Source: Auanema rhodensis
Lineage: Eukaryota; Nematoda; Chromadorea; Rhabditida; Rhabditidae
NCBI GenBank assembly: GCA_964057225.1
Contig: OZ059894.1
Span: 5,921,001-5,985,000 of the forward strand
DNA: 64,000 nt
Reading direction: 5' to 3'
The notes below the pieces were generated by a model, which had not been told where the DNA came from, ran no database searches, and saw only the letters and a program-made list of their open reading frames with translations. Below, in pieces: positions 26,347-39,140 of this stretch. A program made the position numbers and the translations under genes. The first letter of the stretch is position 1; each line of letters starts with the position of its first letter.

Positions 26347-27218
26347 GTAAGTCTCCGGAATTCTGCTAAAAAAAAGAAGAAAACTCATTTTTTTATCTTT
26401 GAAATTCTCATGAAAATGACTATTTGATAGCTATTTTCCAATCTTATAAACAGCCAAAAAAAGGAAAAAATTCTCAATCTTAACTTTTTGACTACATTCA
26501 CCTTACTTAGTTCTTGTTATCTTGATTACGAACTTGCTGAGTAACTACCTAGTTGAAATCTATTATTTACATAGTATATCATGCTATTTAAGCTAATATT
26601 TATATATTTTTAAATTTTTATTCTAAAGTTCTAAGATATTTAAGTCGGTTGAATATTTAATGAATTACACGTCTTCGTACATTTTAATGATTACTTAACC
26701 GCATAGTTTCAAAATTCAGATTATCATTTGAAATGAGTTATGAGTACAAGAATCACACTTTACAATAACAATAATTTCTTATTTATACTTATAAATATTC
26801 CATTTTGCCTAAGGTCAAAATCTTTTAATAGCTTAAGGAAAACCAAACTAAAAAATTTCCTCAATAGTAAGCGTTAATTTTGTCTTTGAAATAATTTCAC
26901 TGTTTCATATTGTTTTAACAAAAAGTTTAGCTAAAATTTTTATTTATTTTAAATAAAATATGAATGAATTTGTTTCTCAGATTTATCATTTATTTTGTTT
27001 GACTTTTATTATTTTTAAAAGAAAATCTGACGAAAGTAAGTACATACATACATTCTGAGAAACTATTGTTTTAACTCATTTTGTTTAGTTGAAAAAGAAG
27101 TCATTGAAATGTCTTTGTACATGTATATCGTAGAATATTTATATTTAAACTCAGCTGTAATAGGAAAATTAATTAGATTTTTGATTTAAAGCTAATAATG
27201 CTAAAGCCGGTGAGTGTT

Positions 27219-27236
27219 GGTGTGTGTGTGTGTGTG
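27219..27236 (+). repeat. TG microsatellite
   Basis: A run of TG units just upstream of the innexin start exon. Confidence 0.8.
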
Positions 27237-27402
27237 AGCAATAAGCTTTATTAAAAAATTAGCAAGTATCTAAGGAATATGATATGTTGCTGATTAAAGT
27301 CAAAACGGAAGAGAAAAGGGGCATTCTCTTTCTTGCCAACCAAAATTGTTGTCTAATATAGATTTTACTTATATACATAGGTATTTATATGAAACCTTTT
27401 AG

Positions 27403-27458
27403 GACACGGTCGCGACACTTCGTCTATCCACCACGCGGCGGTGGTCGAGGTTGGAGCC
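27403..27458 (+). other. Innexin 5' UTR or alternative coding leader in the start exon
   Basis: GC-rich sequence between a CTTTTAG acceptor (27402) and the ATG at 27459. It is open in the frame of the start codon, so it can serve as UTR or, joined to 15960-16020, as coding sequence. The acceptor implies at least one upstream exon or trans-splicing. Confidence 0.6.
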
Positions 27459-30400
27459 ATGGTGCTCCAAAATATGTTCAGGTAACCTACTATAATTAAT
27501 AATTAATTTGCAACCGATTATCATTTATCTTCAACATCAAATAATATTCCCCCACGTTTTGACGTGAAAATGTGAAACTAAACTTATCATTTTATACTAA
27601 TTAGACATGCCATTGAATTAAAACAAAAGCAAATTGCATTTTGGAAATTGCTTCACTGAACTTTTCAAAAATAAGACAAAATTATAAAATTTCTACAGCT
27701 TCTAAAGGTAATAGAAATTCTTTTTTTCGTTGTCATGAAGTTAATGAATTGAATATTATTCAATACCATCATTATACATTTTATTATAATTTTTTGATAT
27801 TTATTGTAAAAAATTTAAGATGCTGCTTAGAAATCTTAATTTGCTGTCAGTTGCGTGAGATTGTCTGAAATTTTTCAATTAAAAGCAATGAATTTCTTAT
27901 ATTACATTTCTATGTAAATTGAATGAATGCACTTAAGATTATTCAAAATTCGGTTATTTTAATGTATGCAACAGGCTTAAGATCTATGCTTTACCGAAGA
28001 ACATTCATGTCTTTAAACTACAATTCCTTAGCGTATGATTTATAAATTTTTATCATTTTTATCATAAAAGTTCAGTACAGAATAATCTGTATGGATGCAT
28101 CTTACAATTGAAAAATATAATTTAAAAAACATTAAAAAAACAAAATATAAATATAATAAATAAACACATAAATTACTTAATGGTGTCTAATTATTTTTAT
28201 TATTTACAGTGCTCTTTCTTTTTTACATTACCGAAAAGATGATGATTTCGTTGATAGACTTTCGTATTTCTATACTTCATCTTTCCTTATAATGATGGCC
28301 GTTCTAGTTAGCTTCAAACAGGTAGGTCCAACATGAATTGATTTTACTACATCTTCAAATTCTTTCACAAGATATTTTTATCGTTTTTGTATCTACATCT
28401 TATAGTTCGGTGGACGGCCACTGGAATGCTGGGTTCCAGCACAATTCACAGCTAGTTGGGAAGCATACACAGAAATGTATTGCTGGGCTCAGAATACTTA
28501 TTGGGTTCCGATAGAACAAGTAAGTAGTAGTAAACATTAAGTTTTTTTTTTTAAAAGAAAATATTTAAAAATTATCGTTTAAGGATATTCCTGTGGATAT
28601 ATCTGAAAGAGAATATCGCCAAATCTCTTATTACCAATGGGTTCCATTTTTCCTATTAATACAAGCTTTTCTCTATTATATCCCATGCCTCATGTGGAGA
28701 TTAATGAGTGATAAGTCTGGTAAGCTAATATTGTTTTCTTTAAAATATTATTAAAGTATAAAATAAATTTAGGTATTCGTTTGAATGATATAGTTCAAAT
28801 GGCAACTGAAAAGGAAAATATTGAGCCAGATTATCGAATACGAACCATAGAAAGCCTTTCTAGACATATCGAATCTGCTCTTAGGTATGTAATTGCTAGA
28901 AGCTTTATTTCAAAATATACGAAACTATTTCTAAAAAATTAAAAATTAGTTTTTTATTCAGGTATCAACATACTGCAACATCAAGAACAGAATATACACT
29001 TCATAGAGTTTTTAAATGCTTTAATATGCGATACTATGAAAGCTATGTAACTGGAATGTATTTGGTATAAATTTATGAGTAAACTTTTTGTTTGAGTATA
29101 CACTTGATTTCAGGCTACAAAGATTATGTATGTGGGAAATATATTAACTAATCTTGTACTGGTTAATAAATTTCTTGAAACTGATGAGTATAGTGTTTAT
29201 GGTCTCGGAGTATTACGAGACTTATTGTTTGGCCGTACATGGATGGAAAGTGGCAATTTTCCTAGAGTAACATTGGTAAGACTTAAAGAAAATTCTTAAT
29301 TCTAATGATATGATTGTTACAGTGTGATTTTGAAGTTCGAGTGTTAGGAAATAACCAAAGACATTCTGTGCAATGTGTTCTAGTTATTAATATTTTTAAT
29401 GAAAAAATCTTTATTCTTATATGGTTATGGTTTACGCTATTATTCGTTGCATCTACATTGGATATGTTGTATTGGTTCAGTATCAGTATGTTTCACAGGT
29501 AACACATCCCAGCTTGATTTCATTTTCTAATCTTTTTTTTTATTTTTAGAGATCGATTACGATTTGTCTTACGACATCTTGAATTAACGACAGATCCTGA
29601 TAAACCTGAATTATTCCGAAAAGAGAAAAGAAAACAAGTAGAACATTTTCTTAGAACATATTTAAAGGTTTAATACTTATTGGTCAAATATTTAAACATC
29701 TTTATCTTAGGTGGATGGTGTACTAGTATTACGTATGATTGCTATGCATGCTGGTGTCATGTTTTGCACCGAAATTACTGATGCGCTATGGAAAAGATAT
29801 CTATCTCAACATCCAGAAAACTTAATTGATGAAGATTCGTCTTTAATCACATTTGCTAGGTAAAAAACATATTTTATATAAGCATTACTATATATTTGAA
29901 TCAACATTGATCAATGTTTGTGTTTTAGAGCCCAATCTATTCGCCGTAAACGACATGATAGCAGCAATTCAGATGGCCATCAACGGTTAGGAAGAATTCT
30001 TTCTCACAGGTGAAGAGAGGAACGAACAAAACTCGTCTCATAGCACGTTGACACGTCTGCGCATGTCCAAATCACACTTGAGTTTGCATAATTCACAGTG
30101 TTGCAATCACTATGTGCCTAATCCTAAAATTTACCCTCATAAATGCTTGAAAATGACTTACGTTTTTTGTTTTTTTTTTTACTCCAAAAATTGTTTTTGT
30201 TTTGTGTAATTCAGAGTCCGTTGTGGCTGACTGTTTCTGTCCTCTCCACATGTCCCCTTTCTCCTACTTTTATGTTTTTGATACTGTCAAGTCAAATGCC
30301 GATTGAAGTTAAAGTATTTGAAAATCTTAATGTCGTGCAGCGTGGTGACAAGCTTTGTTGGTTCGTCTTGTATGATTGAGGAAGATACAAAATATGCAAA

Positions 30401-31024
30401 AGTAATGAAAACAAAAAATTTTTCTTTTTTTCGCTGTCACTTTCTGTTGCTCTTTCCAATCTTCTTTTCTATCAGTATCAAGAACACGTATAACACAACG
30501 TGCATATCGTTCCCTATTTTCTTTAGTTTGCTAGTTAACTATATCTATATAGTTTTTTTACTTTGCATGCACATGCTTACTGTTTTTTTCATTTTAAGGA
30601 GTACGGGTGGAAGCTTCCGACTTAATCGAACACAATCTACCAATCGTTCATTACACACTGATCACAAGGGAAATCCACAACAAACACCTGTCGGCAGTAC
30701 AACAGCTATATCAAGGTTTGCTTAACAAATTTTCCTCCTACCTCTATTTTCAGCAACTTATTGCTCTTTCCTAACTCTTCTATCCTCTAAGCTTATTTAA
30801 AACGTTAAAATCAATTAATGTTTTCATTTGTTAACAACCAAACATATGCGTTTAAAGTTCTTTTTTCAATAAGTTATTTAAGATTTGGTAAAGTTCGAGC
30901 TGGGATTGTTACTACAACACCAACAAAGGTTGTTATCAACAGTCCACCCACAGAATCGTCAGAAACAGCAAATAATGGAGATCCTTTGAAAGAAAAAAGG
31001 GAAAATGTTCCATTAGCTGTATAA
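27459..31024 (+). CDS. Innexin (gap junction channel subunit)
   Basis: Exons 27459-27481, 28210-28321, 28406-28519, 28584-28719, 28773-28884, 28962-29064, 29114-29275, 29323-29498, 29550-29667, 29711-29859, 29929-30009, 30599-30715, 30883-31024; 514 aa. Innexins form invertebrate gap junctions and hemichannels. The start MVLQNMFS is the usual short innexin N-terminus, and the family signature YYQWVPF is at 99-105. Both extracellular loops carry the conserved cysteine pair (Cys53/Cys71 and Cys255/Cys272). Four membrane segments lie near 29-43, 104-124, 200-218 and 282-305. The pattern VSFKQFGGRP-ECWVP places it nearer the nematode INX-1/10/11 type than UNC-7/9, from memory. The Ser/Thr/Arg-rich C-tail comes from the last three exons. 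Reading through the donor at 30010 gives a stop at once, so retention of that intron would yield a short-tailed form. Confidence 0.93.
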
Positions 31025-32227
31025 TGTTTTCAAACATTACAAGCTGTTAGCTGCAATTATTTTTCATTTTTCTATTCAAAAGAATTTTAAATTTTTTGTA
31101 CTCGAACTGTACTTTTACGGGTATAATAATATAATTTTATGTATTTCTTACATGATTCTGTCTTCTTTTTCATATATGTTATTCTTGAAGTTTCTTAAAT
31201 ATTTTATTCTACAAAATATTTAAGAAACTTATATATTTTTGTCAATATATGTCTTTATATTATATTTTTATTTGAATCTCTTACTCCCAAACTTAATTTG
31301 TGTCAATTATGTACGCCTCATTTGATGTTTTATGTTTTTTTTTGTACTTCAAAACGATACTTCTTTCAACTATTTTTGTTTCAAGTAATAGTTCAAATAT
31401 TTTTTTTACATGTTGTCCTCTACTTTCTTTGTGATGCCATATGTCTTCTCTTTTTTCATTTTATATGTCTTTATTCATATTTTTATTCTTAAGTACCATT
31501 TTCTCTTCAATTTTCATAATTTTTTAAATATATGAAACTTTGTCAATACGAAAATCAAAACTGAATATGCGCGAAAAATGTTTTACTTATTAGATTAATT
31601 CCGGAAATCTCTTATTTCTTTCTATTATTTCAAATATGACATATCCGGAAACGTCCAACGTTTTGACTTTTCACTATTCTTTCATATGTTTATATAAATT
31701 TCTTTTATTTTTTAGACTGACGAATGAAATAGTATCAGTTTAGGCGTAACATTATGAAAGATATATATTGTGCTCAATTTATTTTTTCTTGAAAAAAAAA
31801 TGTTTTATTAGATTGTTGTTTGATGGATCTTAAATAAAAACTACGTTTTTCAATTTTTAAAATTTTTTTTTGTATACTTTCTAAAGTATTATATCTGTGA
31901 ATTATTTGCATACGGAATTGACATAAGTGTGTAACGTACAAGTGATATATCTGACGTATTCATAATCATTTCCATGCATGTATTTGACAAAATCGGTTGC
32001 TTTCATTTTTTAAAAAAGATACTTTCCATTGAAAAAGCTGATGAAGTATTTTTTTTGTAATAAATTTCAGAATACAATATAAGAATATAATAATTAATAT
32101 GATTAACAATAATAATATATTTTAATATGAATATGTATATACATATATATGTATATGTTCTTTATATACAAGTAAACGTTAATGATAACATCTTTATAGA
32201 CAGAAAACAAAGAAAAGAACATGATTG
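31025..32227. other. Convergent intergenic region between innexin and Ly6 genes
   Basis: Very AT-rich, with long T-runs. Both genes end here, so it holds their 3' UTRs. The one clear structure is the hairpin at 31188-31230. Confidence 0.55.
31188..31230 (+). other. Perfect 18-bp hairpin downstream of innexin
   Basis: AAGTTTCTTAAATATTTT (31188-31205) is exactly complementary to 31213-31230, with a 7-nt loop. It starts 164 nt after the innexin stop codon, so it probably lies in the 3' UTR. It may be an RNA structure or the relic of a small inverted-repeat element. Confidence 0.8.
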
Positions 32228-33201
32228 TTAGAAGTGTAATAAAATAATTGAAAGAATCACAAATGTCTGACTGAAAGTTGCCAGATATGAACCTGTATTC
32301 CGATATCTCCATCCGTTACCGCCATACGAAGAGTACTGTAATCGTTTAGCTATATATGAGTTTGCATAATCATATGATCCAAATGGGCTGGAGAAGCATT
32401 TTTGTGTATTACACTTATCTGTAGCACAGAAACACCAATGTTCAGTAATTTCCATCTGAAAAGAAGTATTGATAGTAAACCTTTAAGAGTTACATACATT
32501 ATTAGCTTATTATATCAAAATTCTAATGAATAGCTTTCATTTTTGATTTACCTTATCAAAATCATGAGGAAGATAATCGCCAATTTCAGAAATTTTGGAA
32601 TTTGTACCCAATCCTAAGTGCATATGCTGTTCATCAGTTAAGAAATGTGAAGAACATCCTCTCCCAACTCCTGAAACATTTATGAATTATATTTTTTATT
32701 TTTTTAAATTAAAAAAATATTTATTCTGTTCTCTTTTTTCTTTCTTATACTTTTTTTTTCTAATACTAATATGTATTCATTTTACCTAAATTTTTCGTAT
32801 ATCCAGTCTCTTTATGTGTTCCATTAATATACAAAATAAAACAGCTTGAATGGCAAGATTGAAAAGAGTCTGGTTTATAATCTCTGAAACAATTTTTCAA
32901 TTTTTTGTCCACAAAGGAAACACCAACTTGTGAACACATTCAGCATCACTAGCCGTTACTTCATAATTTCGTTTTAAGAATAGATGGCGCCATTGCTGAA
33001 AAAAAAAGAGAAATTTGAAGTTAAAATAGGAACAAATGATTTTCTGTAAATAAATTTTTTTTTATATTTTTCTAAAAATATTCTTGATATATCACTAACC
33101 CAAACGATAAATTCATTTGCACATGAATAGCACTTAATGGCGTCTGACAAGCCGCAGAACAACCATAGCATCCAAATGAAATCAGTTACCAAAATTCGCA
33201 T
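32228..33201 (-). CDS. Secreted Ly6/uPAR-type, probably GPI-anchored protein
   Basis: Exons from the 5' end: 33201-33100, 32995-32928, 32883-32786, 32670-32552, 32455-32228; 204 aa. It has a signal peptide (1 to about 21), then the three-finger opening KCYSCA (Cys24, Cys27) and the closing CFCATDKCN box (Cys137-Asn145), the hallmarks of Ly6 domains. The C-terminus ends in a hydrophobic stretch without a basic tail (TFVILSIILLHF), which fits GPI attachment. The domain is longer than a minimal Ly6 fold, as in the nematode ODR-2/HOT and the Quiver-like groups that modulate neuronal channels and receptors; the exact group is a guess. An acceptor just upstream (exon edge near 33228) suggests an upstream leader. 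An overlapping out-of-frame ATG precedes the start. Confidence 0.82.
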
Positions 33202-34428
33202 TTCGACATCTTGATATGACTATTCAACCTGAAAAAAATACTGTAATTTCAAGAAAAAAATAAATCAGTTCATAGAAATCTATACAGAGAAATAGAATTT
33301 TGACACTTTGGGATAAGAATATGAAACCGAAGCGTTAAGAAATTATTAGCTTTGATTAATGAAATAAGCTTAATGGTATAAAGAAGATTGATTTGGATAT
33401 AGTATAATGAGCAATCAACTTATTTCTATTCCAGTTTACTCTCTCATATAAATTTACAGAGAAAATTGAGATGTGGAAGAGAAGGAGAAAGAGAAAATTA
33501 GAAACTTGTCATATATAAAGAGGGTCAGAAAGAAATTCACAATGCCAGATTGCCAACGAAAATGAGTTAAGATTTGGAGGGTGGCAAACAGAGATAGAGA
33601 CCGAGGCAATAAGAGAAAACCAGAAATGGATTTAGATGGTCATTGCATGCTCTCTCACTCATCTTCTATTTGCCTCTGTCTCTCTTCGAATGTCATACTT
33701 TCACAGTTTAACTATATGTATAGTAATTTTGTTGAAATCAAATTATTTCTATCATAATGAAAGAAAAGACATGGAGTATAGATGGAAGAATAAATCTGAA
33801 AATCCATATATGTTTGCATCTGCAACAGCATCTACATATATCCAAATTAATACGACGAACACAAAAATTTTAATGTAAAATAAAAAATAATTTATCTAAA
33901 AGATAAAAAAGTGAAACGAATTATATATATATATGCATATGTATGTATTTTAGTAGAAGTCAGATTAAGTTTAAGCTTGTTCTAATATATTATCACGCAA
34001 TCAACATTTTTTTCCATGTGCTCACTGAAAGAGTTTTGAGAAAAACATGTGAGAAAACTTGAATATCCACACCTATATACGTATGAAAATTGATAGAAAT
34101 GCTTTTCATTTCAAATTATCATTCTAAGATATATAAACTTAAATCTGTTATGATAGAATTTGTACATAAAAAGAAATAAAACAGAAGATTGGGAATCATC
34201 CGGGCACATAAGAATGAGATTTCCTTTCCACAAAAGGAGATTATAGATTTAGAAAAAATCACAGCTTCAGTATTTAGGAAAGAAAAATCTATAGAAAAGA
34301 GAGAAGATTATTACGTGAAGAATGAAAAAATATGAGTATACAGAGATTGAACTCAGAGGAAAAGAAATAGAAAGTGAGATATGAGAGATAAGATACAGAA
34401 AGAGAAGGAGAGATAGAGAGAGAAAGAG

Positions 34429-34433
34429 AAAGG

Positions 34434-34466
<33 letters not shown>
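34429..34466 (+). repeat. GA microsatellite
   Basis: Imperfect GAGAGA repeat. The minus strand reads as a Ser/Leu run, which is an artefact. Confidence 0.85.
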
Positions 34467-34852
34467 CATGAGGAGCAGAAGAATGGTAGTTTCAAATAAG
34501 TTGAGTGTCGAATGTAGATGTATGGATGGCTGATTTAGGCTAGTAAGTTGGAATATGAAATCTTTAAAACCATATTAGTTCAAATCTAGGCGGAAAAAAC
34601 TGCAATATATGTAACTTGAGTATAAGGTAGGAACCAAAAAAACGTAGGATTTCGAATGAAAATTGCATAATATGCTGATTTTATAATAAAAGCTATTCTG
34701 TTTTACCGCTATTCTAACTTATTATTTACAATAAAGGCTGTAAACTTAATATTTTAAAAATTATTTTCAATTGCGAGATAAATTCAGTAGGAAAAAATGA
34801 TCAATTAGAGTAATTCATCATGAATTCTAAACCAAAAAAAGATGTTATTGCA

Positions 34853-35048
34853 GGTTCTTCTGGTGGCTGAATAATCAAGGCTGGGTTAAGAAACGAGCGG
34901 AAATGCGAGAAGCTTTCAGGCCAAATTTGGTTATCGCTATACTTCGGACCGTTGTCGGCGTAGTCGCCGTCATCCTACTCGTTTGAAGCGTCTTCAACGA
35001 CTCAATTTCCCCACACACTGACTTTGAGCAGTGCTGGAGCAGCAGAGG
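34853..35048. other. GC-rich exon-like island, strand unclear
   Basis: On the + strand the block lies between ATTGCAG (34852) and a CAGAG/GTAAGA donor. One frame begins FFWWLNNQGWVKKR, continues through a hydrophobic TVVGVVAVILLV stretch and stops at TGA near 34984; another is Arg-rich. The minus strand is also open (LLLQHCSKSVCGE...). Balanced base composition and good splice sites suggest an exon, possibly UTR. No family recognised. Confidence 0.3.
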
Positions 35049-35965
35049 TAAGATTGAAGAGTTGAAATCGGGAAACATAATGGAAGACCGAACAAGGACA
35101 TCCATACATTCTTTCGATAGCAAAACAGATAAATAGCTTCTCAAACTGAGATTGACGGCAGGATGAAAGCCTTCAGAATCAGGATAGCATTGAGGACGTT
35201 AGGGAATATAGCTAACAACACAAGAATAACCCCATTTTCACTGAATTACTACTAGATAACCTGGACATAAGAAAACAATATAAAAGACAAAATAGAAGGT
35301 AATAAGATAAATCAGAAATGTGAGTTTGACACGTATAGGTGAAACGGAGCGGTAAGCTTGTCAAATGAAAATCACCAGCTTAAACCTAATGCTGATGATG
35401 ACTTTGACAGCCAACTAATGTTTTCTTGTTGTCAAAATAAAAAAGTGTCTGTGAAAATTTGGATATGTGTATGTATGTGCACATGTATTTGAAAAAAATA
35501 TTTCATTTTTTCAATTTTTCTGTGGAAAAATTATTTATAATCTCTCCAGAATCTCTCTATAATAGATATATGAAAAGAAAAAAAATTTTCTGTTTCAAGT
35601 TTTATAAAAGAAGATATAGAAATGGAAGCAATGTTACAAAAAAACATTCGTCTACATTTTGAAAAGCATTATTTAGATGAGGAAACTACGTTTTTCTCCT
35701 TTTTTTTGCAAAAATGTTCTGAGCTCACCGCAAATGACCGATGTAAACGGTGAAATTTTGATTTTTTGTCAGTAAAAAGTTGCAAGACAAATGTTGGATA
35801 AAAGTAGAGTGCAAGGCTTTAATGTCCACGTGGGAATAAATACATTTGGCTAATGATGACAAAGTCTAAGACGATGTTGAAGCCGCACAAGCCGTTGGAA
35901 TGGACGGCGACAAATGTAGATACGGAGAAAATGTAAAAATGAAAGAATTCTAATCTTTTTCGGTA

Positions 35966-36147
35966 GTTGGCCTTTGACTTCTTTCTGTTCTCCGGAACTC
36001 GTAGACGAATAATAGAAGACATATAAGCAAGAATGTATTCGAAACTGATCGGGCTGGCTCGCACGTCGGGAAATGGAAGAGAGTGACCATGATGACGACG
36101 ATGACAGCGCCGTGTTCAGCGACCGAAAAGGGTGTACCTATGCAGGT
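35966..36147. other. Second GC-rich exon-like island, open on both strands
   Basis: On the + strand an acceptor (TTTTTCGGTAG) and a GCAG/GTAAAAC donor bound the block. An ATG at 36073 starts MEESDHDDDDDSAV.... On the minus strand an acceptor-like GCATAG precedes an open frame with an ATG near 36098 and a hydrophobic segment (TFLLICLLLFVYEF) followed by a basic stop-transfer-like tail. Either strand could be real. The regional purine bias favours minus-strand transcription; the stronger donor favours plus. Confidence 0.3.
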
Positions 36148-37148
36148 AAAACAATATAATGGATGCTAGTTGTAAAGTTCATATTTTGATTGAGCACAAT
36201 TGGACCAATTGAACGAATTAGTCAGACCCCATGGTGTGATCTTAATACTAAGTGTCTTTCCGAATGATAGAAAACTACGCCATCGAAGTCTTCCGGTTCA
36301 GCTCAAGGCTATAAGGCCCTTTGGCAGCCCAATACTACACGAATCAAAGTGAAACTGAGCTTACTTAAGAAGCTTGTAAGAAATTGAAATGCAAAGATGG
36401 AAGGCCAGCTGCGATGAAGAGAGAAAATAAAACAAGTGAGAATAAAAGGCCGAGAGACATATGCAAAAGGACGGAGAAAGAAAAATAACTAATGAATTGG
36501 GAGGTTGAAGGTTGAAAAAGAAAAAAATCAAAGATTCATGTCAAACCACACTCATTATATAATGAATGATCAACAATGACCGATTGCTCTACTATTAAAA
36601 CACAATAAACCAGATTTATTTATAAACAAACAATTAACTAAAAATTCGTGTATGAAGCTAAAAAGAAGAATTAACTAATCCTAAGCTCATCAATAATGTT
36701 CTTAAAGAAATTTTAAAATAACTTTTTTTTGTTCAGATTTGTATACTTTTATGAAAAAAGGAAACGTTATTGCAATGGAAAAACAAATAAAAAAATTGAA
36801 AATGTTATATAATCGTTTGTTGCTAGTTAAAAATTAAAATATAAAAATCGAATTTAGATTCTAATACATAAATGGAAATTTCAGTTATAGGTATACTACA
36901 CGTGAGACCAAAAGCACTTACACAGATAAAGAGAACAAACATGAACATAACTAGCAATAACTTTTCGATAATTAATGGAAAAGTTTTATTTGAAGTTTTG
37001 CACATCATCAGGTTAGACTTCTCCAGCTAAATGAAAATCATGGAGAGCACAGCTGTGCTTAATGGTTTTTAAATAAGAGCATTAGAAGGATGATTTCTAT
37101 ATTATAAAAAATTGTGAGAGCTTAAGAATTATTGAAGAAATTAAGATA

Positions 37149-37173
37149 GAAAGAGAGAGAGAGAGAGAAAGAG
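37149..37173 (+). repeat. GA microsatellite
   Basis: Imperfect GAGAGA run. Confidence 0.8.
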
Positions 37174-39097
37174 AAGTAGACGGGAAATTTATAAAAAAAC
37201 TAGAAAACCTTCGAAAGTCTTGAATAATGCACTATATAAACTTGATTTAATTTTTCCTTTGAAATATTGATATTCAGTGAAAATAATATGAAAAATATAT
37301 AAAGCCTAGTTTGGGCGTAAGATTGAAATAGTTAAATGCTTATGAGCACGATAAATGAAAATCTCAAGAATAACATAGAATATTGGAGAACAAGCCTGAT
37401 CACGCAAATGATTTAACCGAATTCATCAAAAGAAAATTTCTATGATTAAAATGCTAGGGTAATCAGAGAAATGTGCTATAAGCTTTAGTTTAAGAAGAGA
37501 GGTCATGAGGGGGCAAATGAAAATGCAATAGCAAGGGTAAAGGGTAAGACAAAGCAATTTTAGAGAGAAGAGATATATTGAGAAAGGAAATATAAAATGA
37601 ACCATTCAAAGAAGCTAAATGTTCTGGTATGAAAACTTTTAAACGTAAATATATGAATTAGAAGATCTAAATTGTATATTTTGTAATGATTAACTGGATT
37701 ATACAAGCAGTTTTAGGTTTTACTCTATCTTGATTTACATGAAAATGAGAAACACTTTCAAAGATTAGAAAATGATCTTCAAATAAAGAAAGATGACCAT
37801 AATTAGAAAAAAAAGTGAAACGAATAGAAGTGGATTGCAGAGAAAGCACAAATTTGAAAGCCCAAGTAATGACCTCGTTGGCTTGTGCTGATCAGAAAAT
37901 GAACCAAGTGGATTAAGCAGTATGTCATTTGATAGTCTTGAGAATTTGGAAATGTAGAATTGAGTATGAAATAGTTTAAATAACTTTTTTTAGAAATATA
38001 AATAAGTTCAATATATTTTTATTTTACTCAACAAGAATTTAGAAGGGTTTTGAAGCAAATAAAGAAATAACGCTCTATAAAACGGAATTCGTCATCACCC
38101 AATCACTCATCTTCTAAATATGGAAAAAAGGGAGGGTCTTCATTCATTTTTCTAGCTCTTTTTCTCTCTCTCCCTCTCTTTATTTTGTGTTTTTATCAAT
38201 GTTAGACGGGTTTGAAAAAACCTTTTTGAAAGTTGTTCCAACTTATGTCTAAGAAGATATATATATATTATGAAGAGAAGTAGTTGATCATTTTGAGGAG
38301 TGGGAAACAGAAAGTATTGAAAGGGAGGTAAGAAATGATGCAGATGCACTTTCTTCTGATCAAAACTAATAAAATCGTAGCTTAAAGGGCAAAAGGATAT
38401 GACATCGTCGATGAGCATAGTCAGACATCAGATATGATCACAAATAGTTCGAAGACTTGACAAGATGTCTCATAAAAAACATAGAAGAACATGCCCTAAG
38501 AGAATGAATAAGCTATAGCAAAATAGTGAGTGATTCTCTTGGATTATTGGCAGTAAAGAAGAACACACACTGAGAATTTGATGGATTCATCCGCCGACGT
38601 GTGGTATGAAGTTAGGCTGTTGGCAAAACTTCAAGAGTCAAGATGGAGTGGTGTTGATGATACTTCGTTTGGATGTTGTATATACATGTATATGTGTATA
38701 AGTAGTATATACATACATACATTTGATACATAGCATAGATAGGGGAGAGAGTTGATATACATATATATGAATGTGCATGTATAGCTATGATATCCAATTG
38801 AAAGAATTTTCGTAAAACAACATGATCTTGGCTTCATGAAAGAGTAGAAATGTCGTGACTCTTGTTGTGATGTAAATAGTTGATAGGCTGAAATAGCCAT
38901 CCGACGTCGAAATTCAATCCAAGCTATTAGGATATCCAGCATATATGTAGAAGAGGGACATGAGTAGGCAATATATGGAATAAGAGCGAGAAAGAAAGAA
39001 GGATGTGAAGAGGTAGTGAGGGCGAATTACACAATAGAGAGAGAAAGGGTATACCGAGAAACTAGGAGATACGAAAAGAGAAAATGACATAGAGAGG

Positions 39098-39102
<5 letters not shown>

Positions 39103-39136
<34 letters not shown>

Positions 39137-39140
39137 AGAA
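39103..39140 (+). repeat. GA microsatellite
   Basis: About 14 GA units followed by GAAA-type degeneration. Confidence 0.85.

Noticed and set aside
32974-33060. Extension of the first Ly6 exon past 33100 (VSDISRIFLEKY...)
   Set aside because: GTTAGTGA is a usable donor, and the spliced product keeps the Ly6 cysteine pattern while the extension does not.
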